Source: Symbiodinium natans
Lineage: Eukaryota; Sar; Dinophyceae; Suessiales; Symbiodiniaceae
Reading direction: 5' to 3'
Length of the DNA stretch: 64,000 nt
Assembly: GCA_905221605.1 (NCBI GenBank)
Contig: CAJNDS010000107.1
Span: 62,001-126,000, forward strand
Made by a program: the position numbers and the translations under genes. How positions within the stretch are numbered: position 1 is the first letter of the stretch; every line of letters starts with the position of its first letter. Below the pieces are notes generated by a model. The model did no database searches, was not told the DNA's origin, and saw only the letters and a program-made list of their open reading frames with translations. Positions 9,821-19,934 of this stretch are shown in pieces.

Positions 9821-11416
9821 TTTGTTTTTTGTTTCTGGGGTTTTGGGTCCAAGCACAGTACCTTCGCCTTCGCCATCCTGTATCAACAACTTTGCACTCT
9901 TTCAATGCCTGAATTTCGTCTTCACCTCGTTGGGGGTCCCTGAGCCAGGTTACACGAGCTAGAGGTTACCGTGGCCTCAACCAGGTCTTTGAGGTCTTTC
10001 CTAGGACCTAGGAAGTTCGAGGGGAAACTCAGTCTGTTGAAGTAGCTTCTACTATGCGAGCATACTTGAACAGCCTTTGCCTCGGAGACTTGGGTCCTTC
10101 AAGAAACCCCCTACGAAGAGCTTGCTGCCTGGAGAGCTGTGGTGGGGTAGTTCTCTCGACCTTGCCAGAAGCCCATCATGTCGCCAATGCCTGATCCGAA
10201 GCTTGACCTATATATATATATTCTAAAAACTGAAGCTGTGCAAACGTGTCTGGCCTGATTTACAGGTAAGGTTTAAGGGGGCTGCGCGGTCGAGGGCACT
10301 TTCAGCTGGGTAGTTTCCCATAGAAGAGCCTGTGTTTCCAAAAAGCTCATGTAAAAAAGTCACCGCCCACTTGTAACTCTCCTGTATCACGGCGTTTCTC
10401 GCGGTCTCCTACCCCCGTTGCATCTCAAAAAAGAGCCTCGCACCCTTCGAAAGAGCCTCGCACCCAGAGGCACCCAGAGGCCAAAACTAATCCACAGAGC
10501 GGCCCATTGCCTCGAGGCTCAAAGCTCGCAGGACGGCGGATTCCAAGGACGGGGGGGTTGCCCAAAAGCCGAAAACCGTTCCCCATTAGCCCATTAGCCC
10601 CCAACCCAGCACGACCCAGCATGTGTGGCGTGTGGTCACCGGAGATTCGGAGGATGGATGTCACTAGCAACCGCTGCGCTGCTGGTGGATCCATGCCGGG
10701 TGTGTCTCTCAGACCGTTCGCTCATATGGCGGTGTTGCGAGACTCATGCGACGGCCCGTGCTGAGGCAGCAGAATCGCTGGACGAGGCACGCCATACCAT
10801 ATCAGATGCCCAGACGGACCCCGCATGAGCTTGGAAGACATGCCCCTGAACCCTAAGACCCCCCAAAACATTCAAAACCATAAAAACCCTAAAAAACCTA
10901 AACCCCAAAACCCCTACAGCCCAAAAGCCCTAAGACCCGAGCTTGCAGGCCCAGAATCAGGCGAAGCCGCTCGAAAGTCCGCTTCTCGGGATCTGAGATG
11001 CGCGGGAAAATCCCGGCGGCTGCCGTCAGAATAAGAGGAGCAGCTTTATTACGATGATGATGGCTATGATGATGAGTATGGTTATGATGCACGACGAAGC
11101 CCAAACCCTAAACCCCTAAAGCCCGAAAGCCCTTAATCCCTGAGCCCCTCAACTTTTAAGCCCTTACACCCACTTAAGCCCTTGAGCCCCAAACCCTTAA
11201 GCACTTAAAAGCCCTGACGCCCTCAAACTCTTGCGGGGCTTTGGAGATGAGAGGGGCATGGGATGACTTCGCCTCGAGGAATCGTGCGACCATCGGCGCT
11301 TCCCCTCCTTCCGCAGTTCCTATCTTCCGCGCAGGGACGCCGCGGCCTCAACTGCCGAGGTTGAGCGTTTAGGGTTTAAGGTTTCGGGTTAGGGTTTAGG
11401 GTTTAGGGTGTAGGGG
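9821..11416. other. No gene recognised
   Basis: The stretch includes a TATATATA run near 10.21 kb, a short direct repeat AGAGCCTCGCACCC near 10.43-10.46 kb and CCCTAAA-like sequence at 10.85-10.94 and 11.10-11.22 kb. A segment at 11.04-11.10 kb reads EEQLYYDDDGYDDEYGYDAR in one frame, a Tyr/Asp-rich run that could be coding. A segment at 11.25-11.36 kb reads MRGAWDDFASRNRATIGASP in one frame. Both are only candidates. Confidence 0.3.
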
Positions 11417-11586
11417 AGGGTTCTCGGGTTCCTGGCAATCTCCGCGCCATTCTGCACAATGCCAGCACTTTTGATTTGAGAGAGAGAGCTCGGCGGGTGC
11501 TAGTGCCTTTCTTCAGGCACGGCGGGCTCGAACGCAACGACGAAGGCCCGCGGGCGTGCTGTGCTCTGCAAACCCGAGAGCCGTAA
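11417..11586 (+). CDS. Exon or 3'-terminal exon candidate
   Basis: It is open in one frame from about 11.42 kb to a TAA at 11584-11586 and reads GNLRAILHNASTFDLRERAR, then RVLVPFFRHGGLERND. The basic/hydrophobic alternation looks genuine. TTTAGGG repeats precede it. An overlapping minus-strand frame is less protein-like. No family is recognised. Confidence 0.4.
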
Positions 11587-12244
11587 AAACTATTCTTCAG
11601 CTGGCCCCTTTGACTCCTGAAAGAGCCCATGACGACCATCCGTCAAAGCTACCACACACTGGCTGTAGCAGGCTCAATGTCAAAAGAGAGAAAGCCCATG
11701 ATTTGTTCGAATGCGTCTGTTCAGATCCAGTCCTGACGCGTCCCCGAGACATGCCCTCCATTGAAAGGATACCTTCTCACGCGATGGATGCATGGTACTT
11801 TGTGGCTACCTTCGGAGAAGCACAGACATCAACAACTCATACTACTCAAGAATAACTCGGATGCTGGCAGGCCAGCGCAAACTCGCCTCAAGCATCCCCA
11901 TGCATCACGCCATCACTTTGTCTATTCCCTAGTCCACGCCCCCCCCCCCTCCCCCCGCCCAAATTCTTGGAGACTGCGCCCTACGCGCTAACCTGAGTCA
12001 TTCACGTTTCAAGCCAAACAGTTGGAAGTGCACGGAAGCCGTAACATTCAAAAGCCTCGGCCTCAAAACGCCCAAACTCTCAGCCACAAGCCAAACCCTT
12101 TTAGCCCTAAACCCCAAACTCCCCCCTAAACCCCAAACCCCTAAACCCTAAAACCCCAAATTCTAAACCTTGAGCCCTAAACCCTAAACCCCAAACCCCG
12201 AAGCCCTATACCCCCCCCCCCCCCCCCCGCCCACCTTTGCCCAG

Positions 12245-12334
12245 GAGCGAGGGTCCTTAGAGGCCAGCCTCTCGCAGCTCCTACAGGCAGCCCACATCCG
12301 GGACCGCTTCCAGGATTTTCTTTCGCCCCCGCCA
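12245..12334 (+). CDS. Exon candidate, amphipathic helix
   Basis: It follows a poly-C tract and TTTGCCCAG. It reads ERGSLEASLSQLLQAAHIRD, then RFQDFLSPPP, a clear amphipathic helix, and ends at GTTGTTTG. No family can be named from 30 residues. Confidence 0.5.
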
Positions 12335-12734
12335 GTTGTTTGTTTTCTGCTTCCTTGGGTTTTTGGATTTTTGGAGTTTGTTGTTATGTTTTGGTTCTCT
12401 TTCTTTGTTGCGGGAGGGGGGGGGGCTTTGCTGATTCAGGGTATTTAGGGTTCAGGACTAACAGTTGCAGGGCTGTAGAACTGGGATCGTCTCCTGAAAA
12501 CATGCTTTCGCATCTTTTTGCCCACATGAGGGCAGGGAAACTATTGCATAGGGGGATTGGTAGGGGCTTTCGGGAACCCTAGCCCTAACCCTAAACCCTG
12601 CACCCTAAAGCCCTAAAGCCCCAAGACCCAAAAACCCTAAAGCCCAAAACGCCCTAGAACCCTAAAAGCCCTAAAGCCCTCAAACCCCAAAACCCTCAAG
12701 CCCTCAAACACCCGACAAAAACCAATCGGAAGGG

Positions 12735-12995
12735 ATGGTGGCAAGAGCTGCCCGCTTGGGAAAGACGAGCGTGGCGGCCCAGTCCAACTCGGAGAGCAAG
12801 TTGCAGCCACCCACACCTGGCTCATTGTTGCAACTCATTTTACCTTTTTTTAAAATGAATGCTTATGAACACCAAAAAGGAGCAAACATGATAGCTGATA
12901 GCTGTCCAATGGTGCCCCCAACAATGGTGCAGTTACCGATGAACGAGAACGGGGTGAGTGGAGGGAGTGGATACCGGTGCCCCCGAAGCCCGTAG
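12735..12995 (+). CDS. Open frame, 86 codons, unrecognised
   Basis: It begins with ATG just after an AG (12731-12732) and CCCTAAA repeats. It runs 86 codons to a stop and includes LLQLILPFFKMNAYEHQKGA. It could be the last exon of the preceding gene or a chance frame. An alternative frame at the same acceptor reads WWQELPAWERRAWRP. Confidence 0.25.
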   Translation: MVARAARLGKTSVAAQSNSESKLQPPTPGSLLQLILPFFKMNAYEHQKGANMIADSCPMVPPTMVQLPMNENGVSGGSGYRCPRSP

Positions 12996-15341
12996 TCTCT
13001 GAGCCCTAACTTGTCCCTCATCCTAAAAGAGGTACAGGGAGGGAGCTCACTCCCCTTGAGGCACCAGAAAAGGGTGTTTGGATGCTTGGTTTCGGAGAGT
13101 GGCCAGAACTAGCACAGCACCTCCCCCCAATATTGAGACGAAGATGGGGCGGGGGTGTTCGGATGCTGCGGCCACGGGCTTTTGGATGCCCTTTGGGGCT
13201 GAGGGTTTGGGGGTGATTTGCGGCGTGAGGGCGCTTGGCTTACCAGTGCTTGGTCTTACTAGTTCGCAGTAGGAAATGAGGGAATTAGGTGCCAAACCCA
13301 ATTCCCTACCAACCAGGAAGTTTCAAGGTGGCGTCCTCCATGAAAACGGCACCTGCAAACCCCAAAACCTCAAATCCCCACACCCTAAACCACCCTGAAT
13401 CAGAATGAGCCCTCAGCCCTAAAAACCTCAAACCCTTATTCTTATTCCGAAAATACTAAACCCGAAGATCCTAAACCCTAAACCATCCTAACCCTAAATC
13501 ATCCCAAGCCCTAAAACCCTGAACTCGAAACGAAAGCCCCCTTTGCCTCAAGGCACGAGCCGTTTGAAGCGCGCGTGGAGACGAGGACGCAAAGCATCGT
13601 AAAGCAGTTTTTAGCCCCAGATACCCCAGATGTCCCCTTAGGTTTTTTCTTAGGCTTCTTAGGCTTCGGGGTTCCTGGTGTGGCGTTGACCTTGCGAAGG
13701 ATGGAGTCTTTGCCGAGAGGTTCCGCTGCTGCTGACGTTTTATTTGTGTGAGTTGTGGGCTTTACGCCGGCTGCAATCTGCAAATGACAGTTTGCTCGTG
13801 TACAGACCCGGAGATTATCCAAGCAGTTGGTGCTGGACGCGTTCTTCTTGGTACGAGGCTCCTCACCACAGTTGTGCAGACCAGTATTCACAGATGCTAC
13901 CTACTACTGGACCTAAGAACGAGCATGTACCGAACCGCTTCCGGAAAGACGCCTGCTTAAGTTGAAGCGCTTCGCGCGCTTCGCGCTTATGTGCACTCAT
14001 GCCAGCAAGCGAGAGCCTTTCCAAACGAGTTTTGAGCTGAGGCTCAGGGTTGTAGGCTTGCTGGCCGAAGATTGAGGGCTCGAGGCAACGACTTTGCGCC
14101 TCCGATTCATAATTCACACTTGCTTCGACCATGTTAGAATCGGACACAGCGGGAGGAGATGTCTTAAGGCCTTTCTGATGCCTTTTTCTGGGCCTTTCCG
14201 TATGCCTTTTCTGCTTTGGGTTAGGGTTACAAGGGGGCCAGGACATCTCGTTAGACTGCGGCTGCCAGCTTCCACTGCCAAAAGGCAGAGACAGCTTGGA
14301 TCGTCATTTTTGAAGAGGCTGTGGCCGCCAATGGCCGCTGGTCTGGTACACTCCCAGTTGTGCTAGGTCCACGCAAAGAAGGAGCAACATGAAGACCACC
14401 CAGAGACTCTCATACCTTCCTTATAAACCAGAAAAGGAACCCTATTGAATCTTAAGGAGTATTATGAGGTACTCCGAGTCCCTGACTATGAAGGAGCAGT
14501 AGGAAGAGCGCAGCTGACCAGCGGAGTTGGGAGTGTGCTCTGCTCTACACAGGTGAAGCCCTGTGGCGGCAGCCCTGTGCAGTCCTGTTCCCCTGACAAC
14601 TCTCGTTGTCTCTGGACGATCAGAGGTGCCCATCATGGCAGTGGCCACAGGTGACTTGGGGCTGGGCTTGTGTTAAATGTGAGGTGGTTTGCGATCCGGT
14701 GTAGAACTCAAGCCGAGCTCACATGACGCTTGACAGCAGTCTCAGGTGGGTGGGCACTGACCAAGAGAGAGCGTGCGGGATCAGCGGCTGAGTCCTCGGA
14801 AAAGGATGCCAGCAGGACCTGTACATTGCCTATACACGAGCCTCAACTCTACTGCAGTTATTACGTGCTTCGGCGCCATCCTGCGCCGTGCCTCAACCTC
14901 CTCCGCTTTGTGTTTGCACAGTTGCTGGCTGGGTCAACTACACCGCGCAATACACAATGTCCATGTGTCTACTTGACAGCGTAGAGGTTGCCAAGAGGAG
15001 GAGGATCCCGGGCCGACCAAGCCACACAAACTCTTGAACGATGACATCCACGTCTTCCCGATTCTGCTCTCCTTCTCGCAGCTTCTCAGCCTTGCAAAGA
15101 ATGGTAGGTGGGTGGCATGTCGTCATCTACTGGAACAAAGTGCACGAAGTAAGCGCATTAAATGCCCCCGTAGGCGCCTTATCATAGTCATCCATGCGCA
15201 GTAAATAATACTACTATAGGGGGGGCCCCTTTTAAACCCACAAGATGCTGTACGCTGTGCGCACTTCATTCATGCGTCAGCTGAATAATGCCGTGCAGAA
15301 CGCTCACTTTCTGACTTTATGCTCCCACCTCTGGGTCGAGG
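12996..15341. other. No gene recognised with confidence
   Basis: CCCTAAA-like sequence occurs at 13.37-13.52 kb, and GCGCTTCGCGC is repeated near 13.97-13.99 kb. On the minus strand, 15126 to 14990 gives KAEKLREGEQNREDVDVIVQ, a charged helix-like segment that may be an exon of a minus-strand gene. No neighbouring minus exon supports it. A + segment near 14.45 kb reads KEYYEVLRVPDYEGA and is discussed under rejected items. Confidence 0.25.
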
Positions 15342-17552
15342 ATGTCATCACTAGGGAAAAGGTACCAAGAGGCGAAACAACTCAGAAGGCATCATGTAGT
15401 ACGAGCAGTCACTAGCATGCAGCGGCATCTCTGGAGATGGGCGTTGGCCGCCGTTGCCGCCGTGCTGGCCTGTGAAGTCTGCGGCTTCGCCAGGGCGTTT
15501 TTGGCTGGGTGTTTCTTGGCTTTTAGGGGCACCTTTTGCTTCCGGGGTGTCATTTTTTCTGACTCGGCGCCCAAGACACTTAAAGCCACCAACAACCCCC
15601 AAACCCCAAAACCCTATACACCCCTAAACCTTCACAGCCCTCAAAAGCCCCATCAGCCCTCAACCACCCCCATCTCAAAGTTCCCTTCAGAGCCCTCCTC
15701 AGCCCGAACAGAGCCTCTCCAGTTCGGATCCCTGGTCGCGGCTCTGGCGTGGCCCGCCACGGTCTGGCACCCTGGCTCCGGGCGCCCCAGCACCTCGGAC
15801 AACTTACTGTTGGCTAATAAGGGAATGTGGCATTGAGGGTTTGTGACGGGTATTTAGTTTTTCTTTTTCTTTTTTTTCTCCCGGGGGTTGTAGGGTTGTG
15901 AGGGGTATTTAGGGGTTTAGGTTTTTAGGGGTTTTTAGGGTTTGGGGTCTTGGGGGTTTAGGGCTTAGGGGGTTTTAGGGTTTGGGGCTTTGAGGGGTTT
16001 TACATCGCCCTTTTTTCTGTATGGGACTCGTAGGCACTCGTAGGTATCTACCTGCAGCAGGAGCCTGTGTAGATGATTCGGGTAAGATGAACCTCTAACC
16101 CCCTAGAATCCTAACCTACGAAAGCCTATAAGCCTAAGCCCCAAACTTTGAACCGCAAGATTGACCGGGCGTTAGGTCCGGGATGTGGGGGATTTTGGTT
16201 GGACGTTCTGAACGGGTGTGAGCTGCTTGTAAGTTCTCGTGCATGGAAGCTTTCTGCGCTTTTCTTCTGCTTTTCTTTGTAGTACAGGGCCATGTCTACA
16301 CGAGACAGCGCATTGAGAAAGACTCGTGACCTTTCGAAGGCCATCTGAGTGCATCGTCAGCAAATGAAGAGACCGATTTCTATAGCCGAAGCTTGAACCA
16401 CGCTATCCCCCAAAACTCCTCAAGACCCCAAGTTGCCCAGAGGAGCTTGGAGGACGCCCGCGGGTTGCAGCGGCCGAAGCGGGACCGCCAGCTCGGGAAG
16501 CCCGGGAAGCCCGGCAAGCCCGGGAAGCAGGGCAAAGGCGAGGCCCGGCCGCTGGAGTACTCCCCGCTCCACCAGACCTTCAAGGAGAAAACCGGGGAGG
16601 GGGGACGCAGCCTGTGTTGCCTTTTATTTGTGTTTGTTTTTGGGGTGGGGGGGGTGGGGGGTGGGGGTGAGGGTCTATAGGGTCTATAGTGTTTGTGAAG
16701 CCCTCTGCCCCCCAGCTGCCAGCAACATCCCTAAACGAATCTTGTCAGGCATTCTTGGCGGGGGGATGAGGGCTTGCTTGGAGGGTTGGGCGCTGGCGCA
16801 ACTTTCACAGAGAGTGCCCAGGAGCGTATACGGAACATCGCGCCCTATCCTGACACTCGGAGCTCTCAGCGTCTGGCAGGATGTTTGGGTTTCTGGGTTT
16901 TTGTTGCTCTCCTTTTTTGGGGGTACAGGGTTTAGGTAGGGTTTAGGGTTTAGGGTTTAGGGTTTAGGGTAAGTCAGGGGTTAGGGTTTGGGCTGCAAGT
17001 TTATGGAGGGGGGGGGGGGTCTCTAGGAGCAGCGACTTCAAAATCCCTCAGAGCACCATGCGGCAGCGGAGCACTGCACCAAAAACGCTACCGAGGATGT
17101 GATCCGACAGGTGGAGGAGAACTTCAACGGCAAAGGCTCACTTTTCTGAGTTCAGGGTTTAGTGGGTGCAGGGTTTTGTCCTTTTCGCGTTGTGCGGAGA
17201 GCTCCGATTCTGGGCTCTTGTTTCATGTTGGGGCCTGAACCAAGAGCTCTTCAAAGCCGACCCCAGTAGGCCCAGTAGGCTAGACGACCAACCTCCCTGC
17301 CCCACACTGGTGCAGCAAGGCGGCTACCACCGCGCCAACCACGCCGCGAAGTTCAAGCAAAAGAAGGCCGGAATGTTTTTTGTTTTTTTTTTGGGGGGGG
17401 GAGGGGGGAGGGGGGAGAGGGGGAAGGGGGAGGGGTTGCAATATGTTGCAATGGCCATGCTTCGGCAACGAGGCCTTGCTAAACGCAGCTTCGCACATAG
17501 GCTCCTAAGCACCCTAAACCTTGAGCCCGTTACTCAGCAAATTAGTCCTTAG
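15342..17552 (+). CDS. Unrecognised gene with signal-peptide-like N-terminus
   Basis: Tentative multi-exon model. Exon 1 (ATG at 15342 or 15417, ending near 15508) contains MQRHLWRWALAAVAAVLACE and then VCGFARA, a classic n/h/c-region signal peptide if the second ATG is used. Likely later exons are 15691-15830 (frame uncertain), 16441-16593 (Lys/Gly-rich, four GKPGK/GKQGK units, then LEYSPLHQTFKEKTG), about 16713-16748 (ASNIPKRILS, before a GC donor), about 17023-17142 (AEHCTKNATEDVIRQVEENF, then NGKGS) and about 17310-17370 (GGYHRANHAAKFKQKK). The last open segment ends with TAG at 17550-17552. The G-rich intron starts and C-rich intron ends seen further upstream are present here too. The protein would enter the secretory route, and because dinoflagellate plastid precursors also begin with a signal peptide, plastid targeting is possible. 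No family is recognised, and membership of all exons in one gene is inference. Confidence 0.4.
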
Positions 17553-17889
17553 TGGATAGGGTTGAGAGGTCTACAGGGTTTCATACAGAGTGTACACTCT
17601 GTAATTGAAGTTTGAATCATTGAAGAAGAGAAAGTCATAATTGAATTGCACAAGGAAAAGATTGGTCATTCAGTATGTTGTAGGGCGTTCCTGATTATCT
17701 TGTTTCACGCCCTGTTAAAATACAAAAAATGAAATGGCCCTTGCAAAACCAACAAAGATAAGTAAAGAAGTGAACGGAAGGAAAGTATATGCTAGCTCCT
17801 TCATATGTTCATATTTTAGAAAGTTGTCCAAGAAGTGCTCATTCTAATTGTAATTTCACGGCTTTATAAGGCTGACAGGGGTTGCGAGG
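17553..17889. other. A+T-richer spacer upstream of the EngB-like gene
   Basis: Base composition drops to clearly higher A+T than its surroundings. The segment contains a perfect 18 bp palindrome (17585-17602). It lies between the end of the 15.3-17.6 kb gene and the first ATG of the EngB-like gene, so it may be the intergenic promoter region. No recognised promoter element is visible. Confidence 0.4.
17585..17602. repeat. Perfect 18 bp palindrome
   Basis: ACAGAGTGTACACTCTGT is identical to its own reverse complement. Confidence 0.9.
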
Positions 17890-19895
17890 ATGTTCTTTGG
17901 CAAGGCTGAGCCCACAGCTCTAGACCGCGTGGCGGGTTCGCTGGCCACCTCGAGGACACGGCTCTTCGCCAAGGCGTGATGCGGCCTGAAAGAAAGACGC
18001 CTGAAAAGTTGAAGGGCTCTTTGGGGCTCTCTAAAGGGCGTTGGCAGCCTTATAGCTCCCTGATCCCTAAACTGTAGGCCCCTGAAAGCCACCTCAGGCG
18101 CCGCTGCTGCACTCGAACAAGTGGCCGCGGCCCGATCCCGCTTACGCCGAGGTGGCGGTGATCGGCCGCTCCAATGTGGGGAAGAGCAGCCTGCGGCTGG
18201 GACTGGTGTCGTAGGGTCGGGTCGGTAGGGGTCGGCAGGGTCGGTCGGGTCTGTAGGGTCTGGTAGGAGGCTGAGTAGTTTCTAAGCCCGTTGAACACGC
18301 CTTAACGCTCTGTGGAAGTCCGGAGGCTGAACAAGGTCAGCCAGTTTGGGACTGTGGCGCGGGTGTCGAACATGCCCGGCCAGACGAAGGAGGCCGGGAG
18401 TGAGAGAGCGCGAGAGAGAAAGAGAGAGAGGGCCACAGGGACGCAGGGCGAGAGGGAAGGGGGGCGCGCAGAAGCCAAGTGGCAGGCTGCGTGGTATCGC
18501 AACAAGAAGGTCAAGGTGGACTTCATCGACGCTGGGATGCCCTAAGGATCCCAAGCATCGCTACCGCAATGCTCGCACCTGGATCCTCCTCACCCGGGAA
18601 TCCTTACCCGAACCCTCACGCAGACCCACCCTGAAGCCCCCAAATCTCTGCCACCTTTCGCTACCTTTCCACTGTCAAGGACATGCCCGGCTACGGCCAC
18701 TCTGCGCGTGCCCGGATCTTCGGCCCCGAGGCCCACGCCATTGGGGCCTTGGCCATCTATACTGGGGGGCCGCTTTCAAGGGCTGGCAAAGGGTGGGGGG
18801 GGGGGCGGTTAAATCGGGTTGGGACAAGTTTTACGGAAGTCGACGTTTTAAAGGAGGGTTTTGCCGGAGAGGCGCTGGATTTCGTGCGAAATCGGACATC
18901 TTTGAGGGGCCTGCCGCTTCGGCTGCACTCTCTCGGAGCTACGGTGTCGGGGGATGGCAGCAGTAAAGAAGACGCAGACTGCCCGGCTTGCCCAGCTTGA
19001 GCCTTCTGAACTTGCTGAACTTCCGAAACCCCTTTTGGCCCAGGTACGTGCTGATCGACGCGCGGCACGGCTTCAAGTGGTCCGATCACGAGTGGCTGAG
19101 CGAGCTGGGATCTGCAGGGCCAATGAAGCAGGCTGCACAGCTTCCCACCTACCCTACGCCCTAATTATCAACCTTATAGCCACCAAGCCCTAACAACCTC
19201 CACCCTATCAGCAAAAAGCCTAAACCTCGAATCCAACTCTGTACAGCCCAGAACCAGAAGCTCGAGGACTCCGAGCTTGAACCTTTAAACCCCAAACCCT
19301 ACACCCTGAACTCTTAAACCCCAATGCTCTCCCATCAGGTGGTCCTCACAAAGTGCGACCTGGTGCCCGACAAGCGCCTTATCGAGGCATTGGGGCTCTG
19401 TAAATTACAGGGCTTCGTGCGTGTGGCTGTGGAAATGGAGGTAGTCGTGCTTCAAGAAATCCAGGGACTCAAACTTAGGGCACTCATTTTCGCATACTGT
19501 CCAAGTGATACGCGACGTTGCGAGCGCCAAACCCAACTGTAGATTTGTTCGATGAGACGCATGTTGTATACAGAGGCAAACTTATCACTGTCGATAGCCG
19601 GGTTCTGGCATGTTCACAACATGGCTGGAACACTTGTGACAGCTTCTCGTGTTGCTAAAATTCAAACATCCTACTGCAACATGTTGCATAAGAGGCAAAA
19701 ACGCTTTAAATAGCAGGGTTTTGGGCATGTCCGCAAATGGCATGAACACTTGTGACGGCGCCTCGTGTTGCTGAGTGGGTTATTTTAGGGTTCACGGGAG
19801 CAAGTCCCGGAAAGGGGGGCATGAAGTTTCAACATTGCTTTTGGGTGGGGCCGTGAAGGGACAGGCCATATTTCTGGCCCTCTAAGACCCCTGAA

Positions 19896-19934
<39 letters not shown>

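Noticed and set aside
14445-14654. Segment reading KEYYEVLRVPDYEGA, reminiscent of the start of a J domain
   Set aside because: Only the YYEVL-VP word matches. No HPD motif or following helices appear in any frame nearby.
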